Shown here: positions 17,200-24,940 of the stretch, in pieces
How the letters are laid out: every line of letters starts with the position of its first letter
Numbering within the stretch: the first letter of the stretch is position 1
Source: Desulfurococcales archaeon
GTDB taxonomy: Archaea > Thermoproteota > Thermoprotei_A > Sulfolobales > NBVN01
Direction: 5' to 3'
Assembly (NCBI GenBank): GCA_026986435.1
Contig: JALSOP010000041.1
Location: 1-53,402, forward strand
Length of the DNA stretch: 53,402 nt
Position numbers and translations under genes: made by a program
Notes under the pieces: generated by a model
What the model saw: only the letters and a program-made list of their open reading frames with translations
Database searches by the model: none
What the model was told of the DNA's origin: nothing

Positions 17200-17219
17200 A
17201 TGATAATGATGATTATCAT
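17200..17219. repeat. Perfect inverted repeat over the start of the AAA ATPase gene
   Basis: ATGATAAT and ATTATCAT are exact inverted copies of eight bases separated by GATG. The repeat spans the predicted transcription start and the first bases of the start codon. A DNA-binding protein here would block transcription. Confidence 0.7.
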
Positions 17220-18552
17220 GATAAAGTTCGTCGACAGGGATGAGGAGCTCAAGGCACTAAGAGACAGGCTACGAAGCGATAGATTTGAGTTAGTGGTAAT
17301 CTATGGGAGGAGACGGATCGGTAAGACAAGGCTCGTGTTAGAAGCCATTAGGGATTTTGAGTATGTGTACTACTTAGCTGTCGAGGGAGATAATCTAAGA
17401 CACTTCAAGAGAGTGGCTTCCAGGGTTGTTCCCGAGCTGAGGTACTCTATGGAGGATTGGGAGCCCTATTTTAACTTTCTGATAAACAGGATCGTGGTCA
17501 TTGATGAGTTCCCTAACCTCATTAAGGAGAATCCGCGCATTATTTCCGTGTTCCAGCGTGTTGTTGACACACTTTTAAAGAATACTAGAACAAAGCTAAT
17601 TCTGTTAGGTTCCTCCGTGTCATTGATGAGTAGTAGGGTACTGAGCTATAGATCCCCGCTATACGGGAGGAGGACAGCCTCAATCAGGTTAGGGCCGCTG
17701 AAGTTCCACTACCTCAAGGAGTTCTTTCCCCGCACAAATTGGGAGGAGTTAGTTGAGATATATGGACTGACTGGTGGCGTGCCCTACTATATTGAGAAGG
17801 TCAGGCCACCTTTCTGGGAATGGCTGGAGAGGGAACTAAGGAAGCCTGACACGTTCTTAAAAGATGAGGTAGACTTTCTGATGAAGTACGAGTTCAGCGA
17901 TGTCTCTACTTACAAGAAAATACTTGAAGCAATTGCTCTGGGCAAGAACACACCCAAAGAGATCAGAGAGTACTTGAGAATGAGGCACTCTGACATCACG
18001 CCCTACCTAAGGAATCTAATTGAGACAGGCTTCGTTGTTAGGGAGGTTCCGGTTACCGAGGGTCCGAGATCTAGAAAAGGGAGGTACTACATAGCTGATA
18101 ACTTCACGTCCTTCTGGTTCCGTTACATATACCCAAACCTCTCGGCGATAGAGGAGGGTGTATTCGATGTTAGTGAGGTGAGGGAGGACTACCCCAACTA
18201 CCTCGGCCGAATCTTCGAGGTGGTAGGAAGGCAGTTGCTCATCGAGCTAAGCAAGCGCGGCGAGTTACCCTTCAGGCTGACAAAGATTGGGAGGTGGTGG
18301 CACAAAAACCTGGAGGTAGACATAGCGGCCCTAAACCGGAGGAAAAGGAAGGCATTGCTCGTGGAGGTTAAGTGGAGCAGACTAACTAAGAGGGACATCT
18401 CGCATATTAAGGCAAAACTAGAGCACGTTTCTGCCTCAATGGGCCTTAGAGATTACGAGATATACTATGGCGTAATATGTAAGGAGGCTGAGGTTAAGGA
18501 GGGCTTGATCTGGGACTTGAAGGATTTCGATAAGGTAATAGGCAAGCACTGA
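17218..18552 (+). CDS. Archaeal AAA ATPase with C-terminal DUF234/nuclease-like domain
   Basis: The product is 444 residues from ATG 17218; the frame extends back to a TTG at 17185, but the intervening Ile/Met run is not protein-like. The N-terminal ATPase domain begins FVDRDEELKAL and has Walker A GRRRIGKT and Walker B VVIDEFPN. A winged-helix middle follows. The C-terminal part, with VDIAALNRRKRKALLVEVKWS, has the D...ExK arrangement of restriction-endonuclease-like folds. This matches the pfam01637/DUF234 families that have expanded in Thermoproteota and Thermococcales and are often found alone near mobile or defence regions. The biological role of these proteins is not settled. Confidence 0.88.
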   Translation: MIKFVDRDEELKALRDRLRSDRFELVVIYGRRRIGKTRLVLEAIRDFEYVYYLAVEGDNLRHFKRVASRVVPELRYSMEDWEPYFNFLINRIVVIDEFPNLIKENPRIISVFQRVVDTLLKNTRTKLILLGSSVSLMSSRVLSYRSPLYGRRTASIRLGPLKFHYLKEFFPRTNWEELVEIYGLTGGVPYYIEKVRPPFWEWLERELRKPDTFLKDEVDFLMKYEFSDVSTYKKILEAIALGKNTPKEIREYLRMRHSDITPYLRNLIETGFVVREVPVTEGPRSRKGRYYIADNFTSFWFRYIYPNLSAIEEGVFDVSEVREDYPNYLGRIFEVVGRQLLIELSKRGELPFRLTKIGRWWHKNLEVDIAALNRRKRKALLVEVKWSRLTKRDISHIKAKLEHVSASMGLRDYEIYYGVICKEAEVKEGLIWDLKDFDKVIGKH

Positions 18553-18558
18553 AAGCAG

Positions 18559-18595
18559 TTGCGTCACCACCGACAGCTTATGTGTCGGCACGCAA
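18559..18595. terminator. Hairpin between convergent genes, possible bidirectional terminator
   Basis: TTGCGT (18559-18564) pairs with ACGCAA (18590-18595), and inside it CCGACA (18570-18575) pairs with TGTCGG (18583-18588). This is a 12-pair stem with a 5/1 internal loop and a 7-base apical loop, located between the stops of two convergent genes. There is no T-tract directly after it. Confidence 0.4.
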
Positions 18596-18637
18596 TAACG
18601 CTATTTACAATTCTTAATTAATGATGAGTTCTCAGCC

Positions 18638-19465
18638 CTAATTATGCAGAGACTCGTGCACGGCCCTCAGCAGTGCCTCAGCCCTCTCCCCATCGTAGCC
18701 AACAACTATGCAAGGCACTCTAACGAGGGTGTCTATCCTCACGCCAGACACAGGTGACCCATCACATGCAAGCGCAACACTCCCTAGGGTTGAGGCTATG
18801 GCCACGGAAGCCGCTATGTCAACGTTCCTCAGCTTTGCACGGGCGTCTATGAAGCCCTCCGCACGCCCCAGCCCCACGTAGACTATGTCCAGCGCGGCAG
18901 AGCCCAGGGACCTCAAGGCGGCCCTCTTACCCCTTATCTTCCAGTAAGCTGGCACTGGCTTGTAGGCCTCAGGCACCTCGAAGTAACCGAGGAGCATTGC
19001 CTTAGGCGGTGACCTCCGCCGGGGAGGGGAACCATTAACTGTGACAGCGCCGGAGTCGAGGACATACCTCACATCCCTGAACACCTCGGCGACGACGGCA
19101 GACGACACTTCGCCCACAGTAACGCCCTCCCTATACGGGGCAGCAGCTACGGCCACCGACGCCCACGGTATACCCACATCGTAGTTCGTGCTGCCATCGA
19201 CGGGATCAGCGATAACGACCCACTCTGGCTCACCCTCGCCAACGACCCTCACACCGAGTTCCTCACCAACGAATAGTACTGCCCTACCCAGGTGCCTAGC
19301 AACCCCTTCAGCGATAATTTGCTCCGACTCAACATCAAAACCCTTGCTCACATCACCGAAAGCGCCCCTGCCCACGACCTCCTTGTTCACCGACCCGCTC
19401 CTAAGGTAGTTTAGGGCCTCATCCACGGCTTTCATGAGGGCCTCCGTGACCTTGGTTACCATCAC
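18638..19465 (-). CDS. Inositol-monophosphatase/FBPase-family phosphatase
   Basis: A 275-residue Mg-dependent phosphatase of the SuhB/IMPase fold. The metal site is seen in GEEL (67-70), DPVDGSTN (87-94) and the C-terminal NVDIAAS motif. Archaeal members often hydrolyse both inositol-1-phosphate and fructose-1,6-bisphosphate, so the substrate remains open: di-myo-inositol phosphate solute synthesis or gluconeogenesis are both possible. The gene has a divergent neighbour (Hsp20-like) and a convergent one (AAA ATPase). Confidence 0.9.
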   Translation of the reverse strand: MMVTKVTEALMKAVDEALNYLRSGSVNKEVVGRGAFGDVSKGFDVESEQIIAEGVARHLGRAVLFVGEELGVRVVGEGEPEWVVIADPVDGSTNYDVGIPWASVAVAAAPYREGVTVGEVSSAVVAEVFRDVRYVLDSGAVTVNGSPPRRRSPPKAMLLGYFEVPEAYKPVPAYWKIRGKRAALRSLGSAALDIVYVGLGRAEGFIDARAKLRNVDIAASVAIASTLGSVALACDGSPVSGVRIDTLVRVPCIVVGYDGERAEALLRAVHESLHN

Positions 19466-19564
19466 CCAACCACCGCACTATGATGACGCCCCAAACAATT
19501 AAGCGTGAGTCGGCGACGTTAATTTGCTAGGGTCCTACATAAATAACCTATTTAAAGGGTTCGT

Positions 19565-19590
19565 TCTCTCCACGATTTTTTATGGAGAGA
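19565..19590. repeat. Inverted repeat upstream of the Hsp20-like gene
   Basis: TCTCTCCA (19565-19572) and TGGAGAGA (19583-19590) are exact inverted copies around a T-rich 10-base centre. They lie between two TATA-like elements, CTATTTAAAG near 19549-19558 and ACATTTATAG near 19612-19621. The position fits an operator or a hairpin in the leader. Confidence 0.65.
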
Positions 19591-19655
19591 CGGGGAGGTC
19601 GGTGAAAGTTACAACATTTATAGAGTCGGTACCCAAAACAATAGTGTGTGAGTGT

Positions 19656-20081
19656 ATGAGGAGGAGCAGGAGGAAGGGCAGAGACCCTGGGGACGAGTGG
19701 CCGGATGACGAGATAGCCGTGCCCGGTTGGCAGGGTGACAGTGTATACGATATGGCGTCCGCTGGTGAGGTAATAGATGCTCCAGTCGTTTATGAGGACT
19801 ACGACGAGGCCGAGCCAGCGGCTGAGGTAGAGGATCTCGGCGACGAACTCGTCGTCTACCTCGAGGCACCCGGGTCGAAGGCAGAGGACCTGAGGGTCGT
19901 CTACTCAGGCCTCACACACGTCGAGCTCGAGTTCAAGTACAGGGGTTCAAGGGTAACAAAGACGATATTCACCGAGCAGCCGGTTATACCTAGGCCCGTC
20001 GATGTAAGTGTGAAGAACGGGGTGGCGAGGGTCAGGTTTGTTAAGGTATCGGCAGCGAGGAAGAGGCGCTCTAAAGGCTAA
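19656..20081 (+). CDS. Hsp20/CS-domain-like protein
   Basis: About 141 residues from ATG 19656. The beginning MRRSRRKGRDPGDEWPDD resembles the basic-acidic head of short archaeal Hsp20-like proteins. The C-terminal 85 residues (EDLGDELVVYLEAPGSKAEDLRV ... PRPVDVSVKNGVARVRF) have the beta-sandwich pattern of alpha-crystallin or CS domains. The usual I-x-I tail motif for oligomer assembly is not obvious, so chaperone activity is not certain. The frame stays open upstream, with a GTG at 19602 as an alternative start, but the added residues look unlike the family. It overlaps the next convergent gene by 11 bases. Confidence 0.7.
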   Translation: MRRSRRKGRDPGDEWPDDEIAVPGWQGDSVYDMASAGEVIDAPVVYEDYDEAEPAAEVEDLGDELVVYLEAPGSKAEDLRVVYSGLTHVELEFKYRGSRVTKTIFTEQPVIPRPVDVSVKNGVARVRFVKVSAARKRRSKG

Positions 20082-20772
20082 GCCTAAGCCTTCCAGACTT
20101 AACTAGCCTCGCTATCAGGCCCTCAACGGTTTCTTCGGGCCCAACACACTCCTCGAGAAAGACACCGGTCCTCCCTATCTCAGCCCTCCTCCTCAGTATC
20201 TTGACCCTCTCCATAACTGTCTCCGGGCTCACACCAACAACCGAGGCCACGTAGTGCTCATTACCTACCACGGGGTACTCTAAGTGCCCGTACTCAGTGG
20301 GGACGATGAGCTTGAGCTCCTTACTCACACCCGGAACCCTAACACCCTTCATGAGAGCCTCGAGGTCAACCTCACCGCCGAACCTGTAAAACTCCCTCTC
20401 CCTAGGGTTTAGCTCCCTCAGTGGGTGCGAAACAACGGTCTTCCCTCCATAGTCGAGGTCATAGTAGACCTTAGGTGTGTGCGCCGGCGTTGCCTGAACG
20501 ACGCACGCCCTATAGATGCGGAACCCCTTAAGCTCGAGGCACGAAACAAGTCTAGACGGAGCGACTGGGAACGGGACCACCACGTCAACGTCGCTCCCAG
20601 GCTTCACATCGCCCCTCGCTATCGATCCATGGGTTATTGAGGGGATGCTGCACTCGGCCAGCGCTCTCATCACCTTAGCAGCCCTTTCCCTCAGCCTCCA
20701 AAGGAGGCCCCACCTACCCTCGTCATACACGACCTCGGCAACGTCCTGCTTACCTCTCCCCACCCACGCCAT
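20071..20772 (-). CDS. Predicted nucleotidyltransferase (MNT-like fold)
   Basis: A 233-residue protein with the nucleotidyltransferase signature GSIARGDVKPGSDVDVVV at about 49-66: the GS pair and the DxD (61, 63) that binds the metal-nucleotide. The rest, including YGGKTVVSHPLRELN and REREFYRFGGEVD, matches an archaeal family of stand-alone predicted nucleotidyltransferases (COG1665 type) rather than tRNA CCA enzymes. The target is unknown. The start overlaps the Acd alpha gene by 23 bases, so it is probably translated from the same transcript. Confidence 0.8.
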   Translation of the reverse strand: MAWVGRGKQDVAEVVYDEGRWGLLWRLRERAAKVMRALAECSIPSITHGSIARGDVKPGSDVDVVVPFPVAPSRLVSCLELKGFRIYRACVVQATPAHTPKVYYDLDYGGKTVVSHPLRELNPREREFYRFGGEVDLEALMKGVRVPGVSKELKLIVPTEYGHLEYPVVGNEHYVASVVGVSPETVMERVKILRRRAEIGRTGVFLEECVGPEETVEGLIARLVKSGRLRLSL

Positions 20773-22150
20773 GGGCTCTCAGCACCCGCCCCCAAGTAAC
20801 GAGGTAACCCAGCGCCCTCACACCCTCCTCGGGGGTCTTGAACGCGGGGACCCTGGCCTCTCTCTCGATCATCCTCAAGTTATTCGTCGTGTACTCACCA
20901 CCGGGCCCGACGAACACGACGGGCTTCCCATACTTCCTCACCGCAGACCTCACAGCCTCCATAGTCTCCCTCGGCCTGAAGGCAGGGGACTGCATTATGC
21001 CTATCACCAGAACGGCGTCAACACCCGGGTCAGCCATGACCGCGTCAACGGCGACCTCATACCTCTCCGGCGGCGCGTCCCCCAGCACATCAACGGGGTT
21101 GCCGACGGCCGCCGCTGGCGGGAGCCTCTTCCTCAGGTAGCCTATCGTATCGCTCGATAGGTCCGCCATCCTCAGCCCGCCGAGCTCTATGGCGTCAGTG
21201 GCAAGCACTCCGGCACCGCCGCCGTTAGTCACTATCCCTATCCTGTCGCCCCTCGCTACGGGGAGCCATGAAAGCGTCTTCAGGGCCACAACGAGGTCAT
21301 TGAGCTCATTAACTACTATGGCGCCGGCCTGCTTGAGGGCGGCCTCATAGACCCGGTATGAGCCGGCCAGGGAGCCGGTGTGGGAGGATACAGCCCTAGC
21401 CCCCCTCTCCGACTTCCCTGCCTTCAGAACCACCACGGGCTTCCCAGCCTTGACGGCCTCCTTGACGGCCCTCATGAACGCTCTCCCATCCTCCACCCCC
21501 TCAATGTAGGCGCCTATGACCCCCGTCTTCGGATCGTGGGATAGGTACTCTATGAGCTCCCACTCCTTTATGTCGGCCGCGTTTCCGTAGCTGATGAACT
21601 TGCTCATCCCGATCCCGGACTCATGCAGCCAATCGAGTATGGCCGCCCCAAGAGCGCCTGACTGAGAAATGAACGCCACGTTCCCGGGGCCGGGCTTCCC
21701 CTGCCTATCGCTCGGGTTGAAGATCGTGTCGAGGCCTGTGTGGGCATCGTACACTCCCAGGCAGTTGGGGCCGAGAACCCTCAGCCCTGTCTCCCTCGCG
21801 GCCCTAACGAGCTCCTCCTCGAGTCTGGCGCCCTCGGGCCCCACCTCCTTAAAGCCGGCGCTTATCACTATGGCGGCCTTCGCCCCCACCTCACCAGCTT
21901 CCCTAATGACCCCTGGCACAAACTTCGCTGGGACAGCGACAACCACGAGGTCGGGTGCCTCGGGGAGCTCGCTAAGCCTCGGGTAGGCTCTCAGGCCCAG
22001 CACAGTCCTCCTCTTAATGTTCACAGGGTATATCGTCCCCTTGAACCTCTCAAGAAGGTTCACCATTATCGCCCTACCAACCGAGCCCTCCCGCTCCGAC
22101 GCGCCGACGACCGCCACAGACCTGGGTGAGAACAGTTCGTCTGGTATCAT
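20750..22150 (-). CDS. ADP-forming acyl/acetyl-CoA synthetase, alpha subunit
   Basis: A 466-residue protein with an N-terminal CoA-binding domain (SVAVVGASER...SVGRA) and two flavodoxin-like ligase domains. The phosphorylated catalytic histidine is in SSHTGSLAG (His257). The length matches a separate alpha subunit. The ATP-grasp beta subunit is not next to it and is not in this window. The enzyme converts acyl-CoA, ADP and phosphate to acid, CoA and ATP, the energy-conserving last step of peptide fermentation in hyperthermophilic archaea. Which acyl-CoA it prefers cannot be read from sequence. Confidence 0.92.
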   Translation of the reverse strand: MIPDELFSPRSVAVVGASEREGSVGRAIMVNLLERFKGTIYPVNIKRRTVLGLRAYPRLSELPEAPDLVVVAVPAKFVPGVIREAGEVGAKAAIVISAGFKEVGPEGARLEEELVRAARETGLRVLGPNCLGVYDAHTGLDTIFNPSDRQGKPGPGNVAFISQSGALGAAILDWLHESGIGMSKFISYGNAADIKEWELIEYLSHDPKTGVIGAYIEGVEDGRAFMRAVKEAVKAGKPVVVLKAGKSERGARAVSSHTGSLAGSYRVYEAALKQAGAIVVNELNDLVVALKTLSWLPVARGDRIGIVTNGGGAGVLATDAIELGGLRMADLSSDTIGYLRKRLPPAAAVGNPVDVLGDAPPERYEVAVDAVMADPGVDAVLVIGIMQSPAFRPRETMEAVRSAVRKYGKPVVFVGPGGEYTTNNLRMIEREARVPAFKTPEEGVRALGYLVTWGRVLRAHGVGGER

Positions 22151-22218
22151 CTACCGCACCCTCATGGTTTCGAGGCCTAGATAATATTCTCTGTCACCGC
22201 CCCATACGCCGAAGAAAC

Positions 22219-22680
22219 TCAGCCACTGCCCCCAAGCTTCTTCGAGACGGCGAGCGCCAGGGCAGAGTGCTTCCTCTCCTCCTCTGATAAGAGCCTGAGG
22301 AGCCGGCTCAGGGTCGTACCCGGCGGGGCTAGGTCGGCGAGGTCCTGATATCTCGCCGCGGCGATATCCTCGAGACTGGAGGCCTCCGCGAGGAGTTCTT
22401 TAACGTTGTCCTTCTTCGTGGGCGCTGGCTTGTTTAGTAGGTAAGACACGCACTTGAGGGCCCTAATAACGGCCCAGGCTATTTCCCTATGAAGTATTGA
22501 GTCGAAGAGTATTGTGAAGATCTTCTCCCTCGCCTCCTCATCCTCCAGGACTTCATAGATCTCCCTATACGCGTGTACCTCGCTTGCCTCATCAAGTGCT
22601 ATCTCCTCGAGTTCCGAGACAATGCGGGAGAGCCTTCCTCTCAGATCGTCCCTCAAAAGGTCACCTAAGGTATTATTCAC
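22219..22680 (-). CDS. Helical protein, possibly ferritin-like
   Basis: A 153-residue all-helical protein. Two helices carry E-rich faces, and the C-terminal helix has EEERKHSALALAV, an ExxH-like iron-ligand motif of the ferritin/rubrerythrin superfamily. EIALDEASEVHAYREIYEVL near the start and EDIAAARYQDL before the last helix fit the four-helix pattern. Not all ligands can be assigned with confidence. If it binds a diiron centre it could act in oxygen or peroxide handling. It is divergent from the polyprenol-kinase-like gene. Confidence 0.55.
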   Translation of the reverse strand: MNNTLGDLLRDDLRGRLSRIVSELEEIALDEASEVHAYREIYEVLEDEEAREKIFTILFDSILHREIAWAVIRALKCVSYLLNKPAPTKKDNVKELLAEASSLEDIAAARYQDLADLAPPGTTLSRLLRLLSEEERKHSALALAVSKKLGGSG

Positions 22681-22753
22681 CCTGCCAATGAAAAACCTGA
22701 CACAGAACTCAATAACCCGATCCCCGGAAGAGTTATCGGTGCCTTACTTGCTT

Positions 22754-23419
22754 ATGCCGGACATCGCGGCCCTGACTAAGGAGGCCGTGATAGGCGTGGT
22801 CCTCCTCTCCTACGCTTTCGGCATCGTCTACCTCACGAAACTCACCTACCGCATCATGAGGTCGAAAGACTTCCCCCACAACGTAGCAGTCTACTATAAC
22901 AGGAAAATCATTCACGTACTTGCCGGCGGTGCCATCGCTCTCCTCGTACCCAGGTTCTTTACCTCACCAATCGTCCCGGCCGTCATGGCGGCTATTCTTG
23001 CCGTCGCAACGTACATACCGCACAGAACAGGAAAGCTCATGGAGTGGTTCCAGGTCCCGGACAACATGTACGAGGTGAACTTCTGCATTATGTGGGGAGT
23101 CTCCGTCACGGTGGCCTGGGTACTCCTCGGCGACCCCGTATACGCTCTGGTGCCGATAGCCTTCATGGCGTTCGGGGACGCCGCCACGGGGTTCACCAGG
23201 AATCTCCTCTTCAGGAGGAGGACGAAGTCGTGGGTGGGAAACATAGCCATGTTCGCCGTCAGCGCCCCAGTCGCCTACGCTCTAATAGGCGCTTGGGGTG
23301 TCCCCATCGCTGCCGCCGCATCCATAATAGAGCACTTCGAGTTCGGCCCCATAGATGACAACGTGCTTGTGAGCGTGGTCGGTCTAGTCGGTGTCGCCCT
23401 CATCAGGGCTTTTGTCTGA
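22754..23419 (+). CDS. CTP-type lipid kinase-like membrane protein (dolichol/phytol kinase family)
   Basis: About 221 residues from ATG 22754, with six to seven membrane segments. The family motifs NRKIIHVLAGG, AFGDAATGFTRN, KSWVGN and EHFEFGPIDDNVLV are all present in order, as in CTP-dependent dolichol kinase, diacylglycerol kinase Dgk1 and phytol kinase. It probably phosphorylates a polyprenol or archaeal lipid alcohol in the membrane. The frame is open back to 22622 but overlaps the divergent gene there; GTG 22739 and TTG 22748 are other start choices. The 3' end overlaps the convergent DUF35 gene by 36 bases. Confidence 0.83.
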   Translation: MPDIAALTKEAVIGVVLLSYAFGIVYLTKLTYRIMRSKDFPHNVAVYYNRKIIHVLAGGAIALLVPRFFTSPIVPAVMAAILAVATYIPHRTGKLMEWFQVPDNMYEVNFCIMWGVSVTVAWVLLGDPVYALVPIAFMAFGDAATGFTRNLLFRRRTKSWVGNIAMFAVSAPVAYALIGAWGVPIAAAASIIEHFEFGPIDDNVLVSVVGLVGVALIRAFV

Positions 23420-23794
23420 CACCACCCTGAGGGCTGGCATGTAGTACTCCAGCCCCTCCACGGTTCTGCCGACCTTACCGAGCACGACCTCAACCTCGGC
23501 ACCCTCCACCAGCTCCTCAGCACCCTCAACGACCTGTGCCATCACCTTAGCTCCTCCCAGGTCAGCTACCGCGATGACTGTGGGCTTCGGGAAGCCCTCG
23601 ATGGGCACGTTGATCACGGTGTAGGTGATCACTTTCCCCCTCCTCGGTAGGGCAACCTCCTCAAGGTCCCTGGAGCCGCAGTACGGGCACGCCCTCTTAG
23701 GCGGGTATATGACCTCCCCGCACCTACGGCACTTAAGGGCCTTGAGGCCCAGGTACTCGCGGGCCCTCCTCCAGAGCCTCTGAACCGACGTCAT
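23384..23794 (-). CDS. DUF35 zinc-ribbon/OB-fold acyl-CoA-binding protein
   Basis: A 136-residue protein with a rubredoxin-like zinc ribbon CRRC...CPYC (about 22-41), followed by an OB-fold containing GKVITYTVINVPIEGF and PTVIAVADLGG. In archaea, DUF35 proteins partner with thiolase and HMG-CoA synthase and shuttle acetoacetyl-CoA between them. It lies six bases behind the thiolase stop, in the same operon, so a thiolase-DUF35 complex is very likely. No HMG-CoA synthase gene is adjacent. Confidence 0.9.
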   Translation of the reverse strand: MTSVQRLWRRAREYLGLKALKCRRCGEVIYPPKRACPYCGSRDLEEVALPRRGKVITYTVINVPIEGFPKPTVIAVADLGGAKVMAQVVEGAEELVEGAEVEVVLGKVGRTVEGLEYYMPALRVVSDKSPDEGDTD

Positions 23795-23800
23795 GCATCA

Positions 23801-24940
23801 TCACCTCCTAAGAATGGTTGTTGTGACATTAGATCCGACCCCGCCAACATTCTGAGCCGCCCCCACCTCGGCAGCTACCTTAATGCCGGGGAAGTCACCC
23901 CTCAGCTGCATGACCACCTCGACCACCTGGTACACGCCGGTTGCTCCGACGGGGTGGCCTCTGGACTTCAGCCCACCTGACGGGTTGATCGTCGGCTTGT
24001 CACCCGGCGCGAACCTCCCCTCGTGCACGAGCTTTGCCGCCTTACCTATCTCGGCGAAGCCCATCGCTTCCACGCCCAGTACACCTGTTATGCTGTAGGC
24101 ATCGTGTACTTCAGCGACATCTACGTCCCCTGGCCCTACGCCAGCGAGCCTGTAGGCCTCCCTCGCAGACATGATGGCCGCCTCCAGCCTGTCAAGGTAC
24201 TTCCTCGAGAGAACGTCCACAGCGTCCGTGGCGTTTGCTACCGCCGCCACCCACACTGGCGTGTCGCTGAGCCTCCTCACCTCATCCTCGGCGGCGAGGT
24301 ACACGGCGGCGGCGCCGTCGCTTATGGGGCAGGCATCAAAGAGCCTAATCGGGTCAGCGATCACTGGCGAATTAATCACTGTCTGGAGGTCGACCTTCTT
24401 CCTTATGTGTGCGTACGGGTTCCTATACCCGTTCTCGTGCATCAGCACAGCCCATGAACCCATCTCCTCCCTACTCACGCCGTGCTTACTCATGTAGTGC
24501 CTCATGAGCAGGGCATTGAGCCCCGCGAAGCTCGGGCCGTGAACGAGCTCGTAGTCAGCGTCGGACGCCCACGCAAGCCTCCTAGTAGTCACGGGGGTCG
24601 GGGCCTCCGTGAGCTTCTCAACACCGATCACAAGAACTCTTCTTATCCCGGCCCTGACAAGCGAGTAGCCCACAGCGATGGCAGCACCGCCGGAGCCGCA
24701 AGCAGCCTCTACCTTGAACGCTGGCACACCCCTGTACCCGAGGTAGTCCGCTATTAGGGCCCCGAGGTTTTCCTGCTCCGACAGAGAGGACAGCATGTTG
24801 CCGACGACGATAGCCTCCGGCGGCTCCCACCCCGTCTCCTCAATCGCCTTTAGCCCGGCCTCAGCAGCGAGGTCACGGATACTCTTATCAACCAGTCGCC
24901 CAACTTTCGTCATCCCGACACCTACAACCGCTACCCTCAC
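23801..24940 (-). CDS. Thiolase-family acetyl-CoA C-acetyltransferase
   Basis: The product is 379 residues from the GTG at 24940, which forms a GTGA overlap with the upstream stop and has GGTGGT six bases ahead. The nucleophile Cys81 is in EAACGSGG, and the other active-site motifs are VHDAYSI and SRGHPVGATG. This is the archaeal/SCP-x type of thiolase that works with DUF35 proteins. It probably condenses two acetyl-CoA for the mevalonate pathway, although a role in acyl-CoA degradation cannot be excluded. It lies between an unknown gene and DUF35, all on the minus strand. Confidence 0.92.
   Translation of the reverse strand: MRVAVVGVGMTKVGRLVDKSIRDLAAEAGLKAIEETGWEPPEAIVVGNMLSSLSEQENLGALIADYLGYRGVPAFKVEAACGSGGAAIAVGYSLVRAGIRRVLVIGVEKLTEAPTPVTTRRLAWASDADYELVHGPSFAGLNALLMRHYMSKHGVSREEMGSWAVLMHENGYRNPYAHIRKKVDLQTVINSPVIADPIRLFDACPISDGAAAVYLAAEDEVRRLSDTPVWVAAVANATDAVDVLSRKYLDRLEAAIMSAREAYRLAGVGPGDVDVAEVHDAYSITGVLGVEAMGFAEIGKAAKLVHEGRFAPGDKPTINPSGGLKSRGHPVGATGVYQVVEVVMQLRGDFPGIKVAAEVGAAQNVGGVGSNVTTTILRR

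Noticed and set aside
17185-17217. Extension of the AAA ATPase to an upstream TTG
   Set aside because: The added residues are a low-complexity Ile/Met run made by the TATA/inverted-repeat region, and the TATA spacing fits the ATG at 17218.
20516-21160. Plus-strand ORF of 214 codons
   Set aside because: It runs antisense across the nucleotidyltransferase and acyl-CoA synthetase genes, both with intact motifs.
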